Source of the DNA: Thereva unica
Taxonomy: Eukaryota > Arthropoda > Insecta > Diptera > Therevidae
Direction: 5' to 3'
Length of the DNA: 64,000 bases
Assembly: GCA_949987705.1 (NCBI GenBank)
Contig: OX465283.1
Location: forward strand, 136,116,101-136,180,100
This document shows positions 24,740 through 35,450 of this stretch, in pieces; position 1 is the first letter of the stretch; the number at the start of each line of letters is the position of its first letter. The position numbers were made by a program, and so were the translations under genes. Below the pieces are notes generated by a model. The model made no database searches. It was not told the origin of the DNA and was given only the letters and a program-made list of their open reading frames with translations.

Positions 24740-26095
24740 TAGTTTACAGATTCGCACTTGCTTTTGTTCCCTTCGATTCTGCATTTGCACAAGGCTTCCA
24801 CAACTCCACTATTTACAAGGTGTTGAAGCTCTATTGCTGCCCTCATTGAAGATACTTCCGAAATCATGACCACTGTGCCGTCTGCGTACTTAATAGCACT
24901 GGAGGAGCCTACCATGTGTGGAAAATCATAGAGAAACAGTTTAAACATTTTTGGGCCTAGAATGGATCCTTGCAGCACCCCTGTTTCCATTCTGAGAGGT
25001 TGGGAGCAGAGATTTTCCATTTAAATAATCCCGGATATATCTCGTAAGAAACTATGTATGATTTTAATTAGACTCTGTCCAAAGCCTTGCTCATGTCTAT
25101 GTCGATGTAGGGTGCACTTTTAATTCTTAGATTTTGAATGATTTTCACCTGGAACGCCTGTTCCGTTGAGTGTTCCTTCTCAAAGCCGAATTGGGAATTG
25201 GAGATACATTACTTCTCAAAACAAAACTTCTCGAGCTTACTCAGGATTAGTTATTCTAAAAGTTTACCGATTTTTGAGAGCGTTGCAATTTGTCTAAAAT
25301 CGTCACTACATGAGGGCCTGGATAGCTTCGGAATAAGGATTATCTCGGGTCTCTTCCAGCATTTCGGGAAGCAACAGTTGTTTATGCAGTTGTTGAACAG
25401 AGGGCACAAATGTGAGGTGAGCACTCCCAGAGATTTTTGAGGATAAATTTAGAGATCCCATCCGGGCCGGCAGACTTTTTCCCTTTCAGACTTTCACCCA
25501 ATTATAAAGTAGCGGAGAACGTGGTAAAATATCCACCTTCAACCGAGGGATCGGAGGCTGTATTTGTTGACAAAAAAGGGTGGTTCGGGCTGGGGGCGTC
25601 CCGTTCGATCCTAGCTATGATCTCATCCACTTGGAAACCTGTCGGATTATCAAAATTATACTGGTCCCTGCGGATTATTCTTTTTTACTGGTCTCCAAGC
25701 TAGCCTTTCTCCTCTTTCTCCCCGTCAGGCGGTCGATCTCCTAAAATGCCTGTGGAGAGGATCTAATTTTGTGCAACTCCCTCTTATACCAAAGTAAGTT
25801 CGTTAAGTTTTTCACGAACCAGTTAATTAAGACAGGTTATTCTTGCTGAGAGCTCCGCGTATTCTGCGTTCTGTGTATTTCCGGTTCGGCAAAAGATTCT
25901 TTTGAGAAATACCATCATATTTAAATTTCAAAATCTTGGCTGCGAAGAATTCAATCTCCTCATTTGCGAGGGTTCTATCGATCGGAAGGGGGTATCGAGA
26001 AGACTTCTGCGTAGATCTGCAATAAATAAGTCCCAGTTAATATTTCTATAGGAAGTGACAAGCTTCAGTTCACTTCTGGTTGTTTGTTAGTTCCC
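24740..26095 (-). pseudogene. LINE-D, 5' segment in inverted orientation (linker and RT)
   Basis: Minus frames in order: NINWDLFIADLRRSLLDTP and EEIEFFAAKILKF (linker, about 26090-25920); KSAGPDGISKFILK (RT motif 1, 25480-25440); APYIDIDMSKALDRV (motif A, about 25110-25070); GVLQGSILGPKMFKLFLYDF (motif B) and IKYADGTVVMIS (motif C with D-to-G change in YADD, 25020-24800); ending NKSKCESVN. Stops and frameshifts throughout. The protein stops just where the plus-strand segment at 27484 begins (see findings). Confidence 0.65.
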
Positions 26096-27483
26096 TATCC
26101 GTATCTTGAGGGCCACCACAGAGATGGATACGCAAAGGTGCTACATTCTACCCGGCTATTACCAGTAATAGAGTTCGAAACCAAACCAAATACGCGTGGC
26201 CCCCAAACCAATCATCAGAACGAAACGAATTAAAATATCGTGAACTACTGTAGGATAAACTTTCAAATTACAAAAAAAAAAAATCTAAAAACTATTTAAT
26301 TAAATTAATGATATATTGAAGGACCTGCAGTTTAATACTATAAAAGGATTAATATTGCACAAAATTAAACCATAAATTTGTATAAATGCATTTTTAACGC
26401 CACCAAAATAAAACTAGAATTAAATTATTTTAAATCCTCGTCTGCACGTGCCTTAACCGAAAGATAAAACTGAAACATATTTTCCTAATCTCAACCGAAA
26501 GAGATTACTGTCACCAAAACATATTTCAATTGACCCCTGAACAACCCCTTCAAAAGGAAAAATTGAAAGCGGAAAATACCTCTCCTTTCCCCCTATTTCG
26601 GTCGGTAACAAAAAGTTTCATTTCAAATTTTAAAATGCCCAGGACAACAGCAGAGGACCCAGGGCCGGATGGCAGGAATCAAAGACATGTGTCATAAATA
26701 ATTCCAATAAATTAAATGCATCCGATACAGAAAACCCATTCATCCCTAATCCCCATGGCCGGGAAGGCCTCCTTGAGTGTTGTCTATTGTCAAAATAATG
26801 AAATTAAATTAATTTTGTTCCAGGATACAAAAACACCAATACAGATACAGAATCCGCCAACAGATCCCCGCAGCAAGCGGAGTTCATCTTGTATCCCGAT
26901 GTTTATTAATTTGATTCTCACCCCATCCGGAAAAGTGGTGACCCCACTCCTCCCACCGCTCGTACTTATCATATCCTAATGGTGAATCCTTGAGCTCATC
27001 TGTTTGAGTTTAGGTGCAGAAGGACACGACGGTAATCCGTTTTTAATATCAAAGAAGTGGGGGCGGGCAGGGTTGTTGTCGAAGTCTCTTTTATGGCGGA
27101 ACTGGATTCCGATGTTCGGGAGTTTGGAGTCGCTTAAGTCAGCTGGTTGCATAGGGGTAAATAGAGTAGGGGTGGAGGTCGTGCACCGCACAGGGCAATC
27201 ATCCCCCTCAATAAAATTTGTTTGGTGTTTGGAATGTCACCCGCAGACATTTAGACACGCTTGGCTTCTGATACATTTTGAAAAGCATTTTCCGCAGAGG
27301 GATGAAATGTGGTGTGGAATGGGGAGAAATTGTGAAATTGTTAATAACGTCAGCCGTATGACTTCCCGGTGCAAAAATTCTATAAAGGGGTGGATATTTA
27401 TGAATAATAGAGAATTGATGGTAAATATAAACAAATTAACTTCAAATTGCAATTCTATAAAATTCTAAATACGACGATATTAA
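26096..27483. other. unassigned sequence between the two LINE-D segments
   Basis: AT-rich. A 154-codon plus ORF at 27004-27468 has scattered Cys/His but no domain I recognise. No endonuclease motifs are visible on either strand, so I cannot say whether this is decayed LINE-D 5' sequence or a later insertion. Confidence 0.35.
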
Positions 27484-28693
27484 TTATTTGAACTCAGACT
27501 CAGTAAAATATTTGGGAGTAAATTTTGACAAGAGGCTGAACTGGAACGCTCAACTTGACTGCGTCATCAGCAAATCCACAAGGGCCATATGGGCCTGCCA
27601 AAAGGCTTCTGGGCAAGACATGGGGTCTTATACCACAAATGATGTACTGGATGTGCAATACGATCGTTAAACCTGTGGTCACTTATGCCGCTACAATTTG
27701 GTTGTCCTAGAATAAACAGGTTACGTCGATCCTCAAGTGCAGCAAACAGCAACGGCTGGCTTGCCTCTTCATTACCGGAGCTATGCGGACCTGCCCCACA
27801 GCTGCAATGGAGGAAATCATTGGATTGACCCCTTTGCATCTCTTCCTATGGAAATCCGCCGCCATAAGTGCCTTGATACTTCAGAGCTCGACCAAATGGC
27901 CCTATACGTTCAAAGGACACATGGATATCCTTAACATTATCCCAAACATTTCCATTTGCCGCGTATCCGACCATACGGTTAGTCAACTGCGGCTCCAAAG
28001 GAAATTCAGAGCGGTTATCCCAGAATGTTCTGAGTGGGAGGAACTTATTCTTCCACTGGTTTTCTCACGGGGCAAATATGGAACATGGCACAGGGGCTGG
28101 AGTCGCAGGGCCCAACTCCAAGCTCTCGGTTGCAATGGGTAAGTGGCCCTCTGTTTTCCAGACTGAAATGCATGCCATTGCGACCTGCGCTAGGATCAAC
28201 CTTGAGAAAGGTCTGAAAGGCGCCAACATTAAAATCTTTTCTGACAGCCAAGTTGTCATCAAGGCACTCTCAAAGTGGAAGTCTTCTTCCAAAATAGTAG
28301 CAGGGTGTTTTGACGTACTCCAGAGCCTGACCAGAAGAAATGAGGTCTCGATCTGCTGGGTCCCTGGACACTAGGGTATCGAGGGGAATGAGGCTGCAGA
28401 CAGCCTCGCGAGGGATGGGTCTGAGACGTTGTTCCAGGGTCCAGAACCCTTCTGTGGCATCTCTTGGTTCACCTCCAAGTCCTTGATAGAGCCTATTGGG
28501 AGTCAGTCCGAGGTCTTAGACAGGCTAAAGATCTTATGACCTTTTGCCTTGAGGGGCACTATCACTTTAAACAGAGCGGACCTAAAGCTGGTGGTGGGTT
28601 ATCTCACTGACCATGTAGGACTGCGGTATTACTTCGAAAACGTAGGACTGTCTCAAGAGACAGAATGCCGACTTTGCTTGGAAGGCGACGACG
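27484..28693 (+). pseudogene. LINE-D, 3' segment: RT thumb, RNase H, start of zinc finger
   Basis: Plus frames: SVKYLGVNFDKRLNWNAQLD and SKSTRAIWACQKA (RT C-terminal region); MRTCPTAAMEEIIGLTPLHL in a second frame; then an RNase H domain with FQTEMHAIATCARINLEKG, IKIFSDSQVVIKAL and WVPGH (stop) GIEGNEAADSLAR. E of TE, D of FSD and the terminal D of EAAD are visible. A CCHC-like motif begins (CRLCLEGDD) and is cut by the Transib-like element; it resumes at 30841. RNase H points to the I/LOA/R1 assemblage. Frameshifted and dead. Confidence 0.75.
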
Positions 28694-30835
28694 CACAGTG
28701 GGACCAAATTCAAAAAAGTTGGCCAAAAGTCAAAAAGTGCTTTAAATGATCGCAAATTTTATACTCGGGGGTTTTCGAGGTCGCTGATGACGAATACGAT
28801 GCCGAAATTGGGATTTTAAAACTAAAAAACTCAATTTTAATAACATAACCTCTTAAAAAAATCAAAATTTTTTTTAATATAATTTTTAATACTTTTGATT
28901 AATTTTTTTTATAAGCAAGTTATTTTATTAGGAAGTTATTGTTTATTAGAAAAATAAAATAAGAATTTTTAAGAATGCAATTGACCCCTTAAAACACGGA
29001 GGGGCAATTTTGGGCAGGGAATTTTTTTTGAGGTGAAGGATTACACTTTTACCAACAACGGCCAACAAGTTTTGCAGGGGTGCAGAGGGGTGCAATATTA
29101 CTTCTTGTCCAAAATATATCGCACTCTTACAATCCTAATTCCTAAAAATCACGTGTAGTAGATGCTTACTGTGTATTATATACTTGCTGAATGGGTAGGT
29201 ATACTACAATTTTTTTTATACTCTACATACCTTCCAGAGAAAATTCCATTTTAAACTACCACGATTGCTTGGTTACTTAAGTTTTAGAGCGTTTTGAAAA
29301 CTTTACCGTTTTTTCACAATATTTACGTTTAAAAGTAAGCAAAAAAGGTAAAGTAGCAACTAAAATTTCTCAGTCCATAGAAAAAAATCTAACCTTCCAT
29401 GACTGATTTCTCACTATTGGAAGTGTCCTCGAACCAACCCCACCAAAAAAAAAAACCGCAATCTAGTAACTTTTTTTTGACTTTTGGCCAGCTTTTTCAA
29501 AGTCTAGTAATAACAAGTCTTTCATCTTCATACAAAATTTTCACCCGGTTGGTTGTGTGCGTGCATATATGAACATCACTGCTGACAAGACCCTCTCAAC
29601 TACAGGCCCCGAAGGAGAGTTTTTCATGGTGGTCAACCCGGTCCAAAAATTCACCGGAGAGAGCGGAATAAACATGGCGCGGAATAAGTTCGGGAACGTT
29701 TTGGTTATAGTTTTGCAGTAAAAAGTGATAAAATATTGTATTTTAACACTTTTAACTGCACTTGGATTTACCAGTGAATAGTTTATTAGTGATTTAATTA
29801 AAAAAAAATAAAAATAATTTAGTGATTAAGTGTCTTTTAAGTGTTTTAATTGTTAAGGCGAACAACTGTTTTTACATTCACGGTGTTTTTTCATGTTTAT
29901 TTACGAAAAAAATGTTGAAAATTTAATGTTTTGTTTAGTTATGGAATTACAAGTGATTTTAAAGTGATTAATACATATATTATGTAATTAGTATTAAAAA
30001 TGTAGGTGTAGAAAAACACTTTTCTTATTCACTTTTCCTTTCACACTTTTCTGCACTTATATGTTTAATAATAATTCCATAATAAATTATTTAATGACTT
30101 TAAAATCACTTTTAATTAAATAATCAGCATATTTTTCCTTAATAAAGACGAAAAAAACACCGCGAAAGTAAAAGAAATTGATCACCTCAACAATTAACAC
30201 ACTTAAAACTCACTAAATCACTATTTTTTTTTAATTTTTTCTTATTAAATCACTAAAGAACTAACCACTGATAATCCATGTTTAGTTTAAAGTAATAACT
30301 TACAATGATTTTCCACTTTTTACCACAAAAATATAACGAAAATAATCCCGAGCCTATTCCGCGCCATGTTTATTCTAACCAAATGTCAGATTTTGTGGAC
30401 CGGCTTCAGCTATGGTTGGATTAGTTCAAAAGAGAACTTCATGGCCTGTAATGGAGAGGGTCTTGCTGCTGAGCAAAACTCAACGCATACTTCGTGAATT
30501 CGGCGAGACAAAGCCAGATTCTGTCTTTACGGGAAAGTATGCAGAACAGAAAAGGAAAGAAAATTGAATCAGTTGTCAAAATTGAAGTCATCAAAACAAA
30601 CGAGCAAATATGCACCAATACATCAACATTATCCCTATAGAAACTCAATAAATTTTCTGTTGTTTAGTTGTATGCTAGCGCTTATAAAAATATTGCATTC
30701 TCTCTCTGATAGCCTGACATCGTCATTTGAAGAACTTATGCATATAGCTGTTCGTCTTTCACTCATTAACCATATGAAGATGAAAGACTTGTTAATTTCT
30801 AGACTTTGAGCTTTTTTGGATTTGGTCCCACTGTG
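28694..30835. mobile_element. Transib-like DNA transposon, TIR CACAGTG, TSD CGACG
   Basis: Left end CACAGTGGGACCAAATTC and right end (reverse complement) CACAGTGGGACCAAATCC, both followed by AAAAAAG. Direct 5-bp CGACG at 28689-28693 and 30836-30840. Transib elements are known for CACWRTG-type heptamer ends and 5-bp GC-rich CGNCG duplications, as in RAG recombination signals. Removing the element and one CGACG restores LINE-D reading (CLEGDDETSTHILYEC region, although the downstream frame is best after ETS). An internal inverted segment near 29465-29500 repeats the subterminal GGCCAAAAGTCAAAAA. No transposase recognised; 2,142 bp including a nested 880-bp fold-back. Confidence 0.8.
29586..30465. 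mobile_element. 880-bp fold-back element inside the Transib-like element, TSD CTGCTGA
   Basis: Termini CAAGACCCTCTCAACTACAG and (reverse complement) CAAGACCCTCTCCATTACAG with a perfect 7-bp duplication CTGCTGA at 29579-29585 and 30466-30472. The two halves are imperfect inverted copies across almost the full length (for example AATAAACATGGCGCGGAATA in both arms). The interior iterates AAGTGATTTAA and AAACACTTTT words. No ORF. Confidence 0.8.
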
Positions 30836-30840
30836 CGACG

Positions 30841-31050
30841 AGACTTCCACATATACATATTCTTTATGAATGCCCTGCTCTGATCTGGCTTAGAAGAAGA
30901 ACGTTTATCAGAGAGTTCTTGAGTACTGTTCAAGTCCGCTCTTCACCAATTAAAGACCTTCTTGCCTAACTTAGACTAGGCTTTGCCTTAGGCCTTACTT
31001 GGCCGCAGTATTCACCATGTGGGTTGCTCCCTCACTCCTTAATAATAATA
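30841..31050 (+). pseudogene. LINE-D 3' end, beyond the Transib-like insertion
   Basis: Reads HILYECPALIWLRRRTFIRE then FLSTVQVRSSPIKDLLA and a stop, completing the CCHC-type C-terminal finger begun at 28670. The 3' UTR ends with a TAA/ATA-rich tail (31039-31062), as in I-like elements. It proves that 28694-30835 is an insertion into this LINE. Confidence 0.75.
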
Positions 31051-31539
31051 ATATAATAATTATTTGAATTAAAATGAATCTCATTTTTATATGAGATAAA
31101 TTCTTGAAATTGAATTCTGGTGCCTTGGTGTATTTCCGTATATGTTTCCTTATACATACATAAGGGAATATATGTACATATTTACTTCATTATAAGCCAA
31201 ACATGTCAAACCTTGTAATAACTTCTATTCGCGTGTTATGATTCACAGGAAAATTTGGTTTTTATATTATAAACGCATTCGCATTTCTGCGGATTATTTG
31301 CAGAAACAGATATATGTACAAGTTTTCGCCCACGGCGAATCTTGCAATTTTTGGAAAGAGCTGGCAGTGTAACTCGATTACTGAGCCTACAGCTCTTGTA
31401 ATTTTTTTCGCCTGGTTTTGGAAGTAGGATGCGAGGGAGTCATCAAGTGTTTGATGTAACAAAGAAGTTGACGCCAGTAAGGGCACAAACAAATTGGCGC
31501 GGCGGGCCGGACGGCATTTAATTTCCCAGCGCTGCCTGT

Positions 31540-31947
31540 AGCCTGAACTACATTGAAAAGCAGTGCAGTGCAGCACTGTGCAGTATGTTGCAGTGGTTTA
31601 TCGGAAAACGCGTTGTAAAACACATTGAATAAGCAGTGTTTTGACATTCACTGTTCATATATAGTCTTTAATAATTTTTTGTAGTCCCTCTGACTATTGT
31701 TATATACTTATTTCTCACTAATTCTATCAATTTTTCATTATACATTTTGACAACAATGGCAATGACAACTTCATATCAAGTTTTTTAGAAATTGGCAGGC
31801 AGTGCGAAGCAGTTTTTTAGAAATTAGCCTAAGACAAGGCAGCGCAGTGCAGTGCAGTGCAAAGCAGTGAAATTAATGTGAGTTGCTACATTCAATAATT
31901 ACAAGAAGTCTAAATTTCACTTCGCAGTGCTGCACTACACTGCTTTA
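31540..31947 (-). mobile_element. MITE-X, older inverted copy
   Basis: Starts AGCCTGAACTACATTGAAAA and is the reverse complement of most of the adjacent MITE-X copy (31948-32375). Its distal end is interrupted by that copy at TGCTTTA. GCAGTGCAGTGCAGC words are iterated throughout. Confidence 0.7.
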
Positions 31948-32375
31948 AGCCTGAACTACATTGAAAAGCAGTGCAGTGCAGCACTGCGAAGTGAAATTTA
32001 GACTTCTTGTAACTGAACATGGCAACTCACATTAACTTCACTGCCTTGCACTGCACTGCGCTGCGCTGCCTTTTCTTAGGCTAATTTCTAAAAAACTGCT
32101 TCGCACTGCATGGCGGTTTCTAAAAAACAATATGAAGTTGTCATTGCCATTGTTGTCAAAATGGATGACTAAAAATTGATAGAATGTGAGAAATAAGGAC
32201 TTTCTAGACAACAAAAATCACAGGGACTACAAAAAAAAAATTACAAAAGACTATATAGGAATAGTCAATGTCACAATACTGCATATTCAATGTGTCTTAC
32301 CACGCGTTCTCTAATAAACCACTGCAACATACTGCACAGTGCTGCAATGCACTGCTTTTCAATGTAGTTCAGGCT
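31948..32375 (+). mobile_element. MITE-X, TIR AGCCTGAACTACATTG, TSD TTA
   Basis: Inverted termini AGCCTGAACTACATTGAAAA at both ends, TTA at 31945-31947 and 32376-32378. 428 bp. The interior iterates CAGTGCAGTGCAGC/GCACTGC. It is inserted into, and inverted relative to, another copy of itself, making an approximately 800-bp palindrome. Confidence 0.85.
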
Positions 32376-32571
32376 TTAATGTTTATAAAAGTGATTCTTC
32401 TTTCTAGATCCATTCTGATTGGATTAATGTTGTTAAGAATTACAAACAATTATTTCATCCTTTTTTGTGCATTTTATGCGGCTTTTTTCTGAAGTCGGTT
32501 TTTAATTTTTTTTTTATTTCGTACTTTTTAGTCCATTCATTTTTTTCGGGGGCAATATAAAAAAAATATTA

Positions 32572-33081
32572 AGGTAGGTTTACACGGCACAAATAGATCG
32601 TTGCGTGTGAACTCAACTCTTCGGCTGGCACAATCTAAAAGGTTTGGATTGTACCAAATATGCCTCAGTGATGTTCGACCACTTGCTCCTCCGACCTTAT
32701 CACATACCTAGTTTATAGCAGAAAAATTAAATCGATTTAGCTCAAAGTTACATCCAAATTTCGAATTAGCGTATAAACGGGTATTAAACACATTCTTATA
32801 ACTATGGCTTAAGCTGAAATATTTCTGTTTAAGCCATAATTCGAATTACCTCGTTTATAGGGTAAACAATTTTGGATGATCCATAATTCGAATTATTTTT
32901 GGAGTAGCTATAAACTAGGTAACAATCAATGTTACATAATATAACGCGTAGATAAGTATAAATATAATGCGCAATAACTAATGGAGGTAATTTTCACTCG
33001 TCATTTGCACTCAGTTTATTTACACAATTCGTCTTGCGCCAGACAATTTAAAAAACCAAATCGATGCGTATGAACCTACCT
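32572..33081. mobile_element. MITE, TIR AGGTAGGTTYAYACG, TSD TTA
   Basis: Left end AGGTAGGTTTACACG, right end (reverse complement) AGGTAGGTTCATACG, TTA at 32569-32571 and 33082-33084. It contains a second, nested TIR element at 32707-32919. No coding capacity. Confidence 0.75.
32707..32919. mobile_element. nested MITE, TIR CCTAGTTTATAGC, TSD TA
   Basis: Perfect 13-bp inverted termini CCTAGTTTATAGC with TA on both sides (32705-32706, 32920-32921), suggesting a Tc1/mariner-type MITE. The interior repeats AATTCGAATTA and has a central palindrome around TGGCTTAAGC. Confidence 0.75.
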
Positions 33082-33084
33082 TTA

Positions 33085-33985
33085 CGATAAGTATGATACG
33101 CTGCCGTAGTATCGTTTAACCGACGATGCAGCGTACGTATTGCAAGCCTAATTCTTCTTTTAAAATCTATTTTGAGATGTATAACACGCCGCCGCCCCAT
33201 CGAAAAAAATCTAAGCAGTAGCTAAATAGTATTTGCAGTAATGTATTTGCATATTTTCCGACGAATTTAAAAAAAAACTTATTTAATATGAAACAAAATT
33301 CTCCGGGGAAATCAAAATAAATATTTATTGTGAAGTCGATAGCTTACTGTACTATACTCGTCATACACTTTCATTATACCCATAACAAGGACGTTGTAAA
33401 GAAAAGGTAAGCCGCCATTTTGTGTTGGCTGCCATTTTGGGTTTTGAATGACGCCACATATCGAAGTGTGTTCTTCTTGTCACACCCTTCCTTTTGATAC
33501 CCATTTCGGAGGTCGGGGAGCCCAATTGCAAAATTCGACTGCCATCTTGGAACCGCCATCTTGATTTTTTTACAAAATGATCAGATTGTATTGTCATGCA
33601 AACTATACGTATGTGTAAAATTTGCAGTTGATCGGTTATACGGAAGTGGGTCAAAATCAAGTTCAACGTTTGTTTACAGTACACACACATACAAATCAAG
33701 GAAATATTAGCTTAATTGCCATTGATATCGGGGAAATCAAATGTAAACAATAAAATTCTTTGATTCTTCACCCACGTCATGGTATATTTCTTTATTCAAT
33801 ATAAACAATAGTTTTTGAGCTGCAAATCAAAACTATATGCCATAATTTTGTTCTCATCGGCTTTTGTTTTGAAAGCAAATTTACAGACGTATTCACGTCG
33901 AAAACTTGTTTAATAGTTTAATATGGAACAAAATTCCCCGAAGGAAATTAAAAAATAATTATTTTGTCGATATATAGAAAAAAAA
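33085..33985. repeat. unassigned sequence bounded by an imperfect direct repeat
   Basis: A block near 33264-33345 (TTTAATATGAAACAAAATTC, CCGGGGAAATCAAAAT) recurs in the same orientation near 33910-33975 (TTTAATATGGAACAAAATTC, CCGAAGGAAATTAAAA), about 640 bp apart. GCCGCCATTTT/GGCTGCCATTTTGG words lie in between. This could be two partial copies of one repeat; no coding motifs. Confidence 0.4.
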
Positions 33986-34235
33986 GCACCGCGAGCCCAA
34001 GGATCGAACTCGCACCCCACAGATCCCACAGACAAGAATACTTCCCTCTAGCCCTTTGCGCTATGTCAAGTACTATCGGCCGCTGACCAATATGTTAATA
34101 AATCATTTCAGAAAGAAGAAAAAGAGAAAAAGAAAACAACCGGCCTGCCCCGACCAGGGATCGAACCTGCAAACGCCACACTACGCTGAATCGAGGATCC
34201 GACGCTGGCTCTACCCACTCCCCATCGGCCTGCTG
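33986..34235 (-). mobile_element. two tandem tRNA-like units: dimeric SINE
   Basis: On the minus strand unit 1 (34235-34141) has a B box GGTTCGATCCC. Then comes a pyrimidine-rich linker (CTTTTTCTCTTTTTCTTC). Unit 2 (34080-33986) follows with A-box-like TAGCGCAAAGG and B-box-like AGTTCGATCC. A T8 run follows unit 2 directly, as a Pol III terminator would. Neither unit has pairing acceptor stems, so they are SINE-type and not tRNA genes. The arrangement resembles known dimeric SINEs of mosquitoes in principle only. Confidence 0.55.
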
Positions 34236-34285
34236 CCAGATTTAGAACAAGAAAGTAATTTGTTCGGTGCCTATGACATAAACAT

Positions 34286-34435
34286 GTTAAATTTTTTCTA
34301 AATTCTGATAACGGAGTTCGAAGTTAGGCATAAAAAACTGTTAAAATTGATTCAACCTAAACAGGTTGAATCAATTTTAACAGTTTTTTATGCCTAACTT
34401 CGAACTCCGTTATCAGAATTTAGAAAAAATTTAAC
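34286..34435. repeat. perfect palindrome, 73-bp arms, 4-nt loop
   Basis: 34286-34358 and 34363-34435 are exact reverse complements (from GTTAAATTTTTTC to TTGATTCAACCT), separated only by AAAC. No mismatch was found. No coding content. Flanking sequence to 34560 ends in a TTTTTTTGAAGTCGGTTAAA motif; a relative of this motif occurs at 32477. Confidence 0.9.
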
Positions 34436-35450
34436 GGGACCACCGTGGGAAGCTCCCCCTTCAAATGAACCAAAAAAAAGCAAAAAAGTTATTGGGTTAC
34501 AAAGTTATGCGTGAACAGGACCACAAAATACCTGCACGTCGAATTGAGTAACCTCCTCTTTTTTTGAAGTCGGTTAAAAAGCCGCATGAAAGGAGACAAA
34601 ACTACAAAATGGCTGAAAATTGGTACGCAGCTTCCTTGCGATTTTCTAAGAAAACAACTTCGGAATCCAAAACATATTTGGCCGGCCGAGATATCGCGAT
34701 TTTACGTCCAGTTTTTCGGGAAATAGGCATTGTTGAACAGAGTGGTATAAATGTTGACCGCACAAGAGGTAGATGCCACATTAGGGATGCCATTGGAAGA
34801 TTCGCAATAGTTCGTCCGTCATATTGTCTGCTGGGCAATCTTCACTGAATTCCACTAAATGTCGATTCTAATATCTCTGTGTTCTGATTTCGCTTTGAAG
34901 GGCGGAATGATTTAAAAGTGCTTGGTGTCAGCTCAAGGTTCGGTCGATCATTAGACTCCTTTGCAGAATGACCCTACTAAATCTACTCTGTCCTGCTCAT
35001 CTTCCTCAATGACAGGTAATCGCAACTTCTCCAGTCGATTATAGTCCTCCTAAAGATTTTATTTACCTGCGGAAATATACCTGAACCACTGGGTTTTATG
35101 GACCGGATTCTGGATTCTGGCTGTCGTAGAATTGTCGGTGTAGTGTCTTAAGTCTCGGCATGCTTTTCTAGCTTTGTAGGCTGTTAAATGTGGAGTTCTT
35201 GTGGCAGTCGATGCAGTCTTGTTTTTATGTCTTAGGTGTCGTTCGATCGTTTGTACAATCCATCAGTATGGAGTCAATTTCGTCTTTAGTAAAATGTCTG
35301 GCTTTTGGCGGTGGTAACCCCTTAGTCTGTATTAGGGAATCCAATCCCGCATCAAAATCTCAATCTCGCAAGCTTGAGGGATCCAGGTCAACATTCCCGC
35401 GGATTCGGAATTTATGAAGTATTATATGAAAAAAACATTAATAAGAGCCA

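Noticed and set aside
27004..27468. 154-codon ORF with several Cys and His as a zinc-finger protein
   Set aside because: Cys/His spacing fits no known finger and it lies between two LINE fragments.
34141..34235. genuine tRNA gene
   Set aside because: Good B box but no convincing acceptor or anticodon stem; part of a two-unit repeat.
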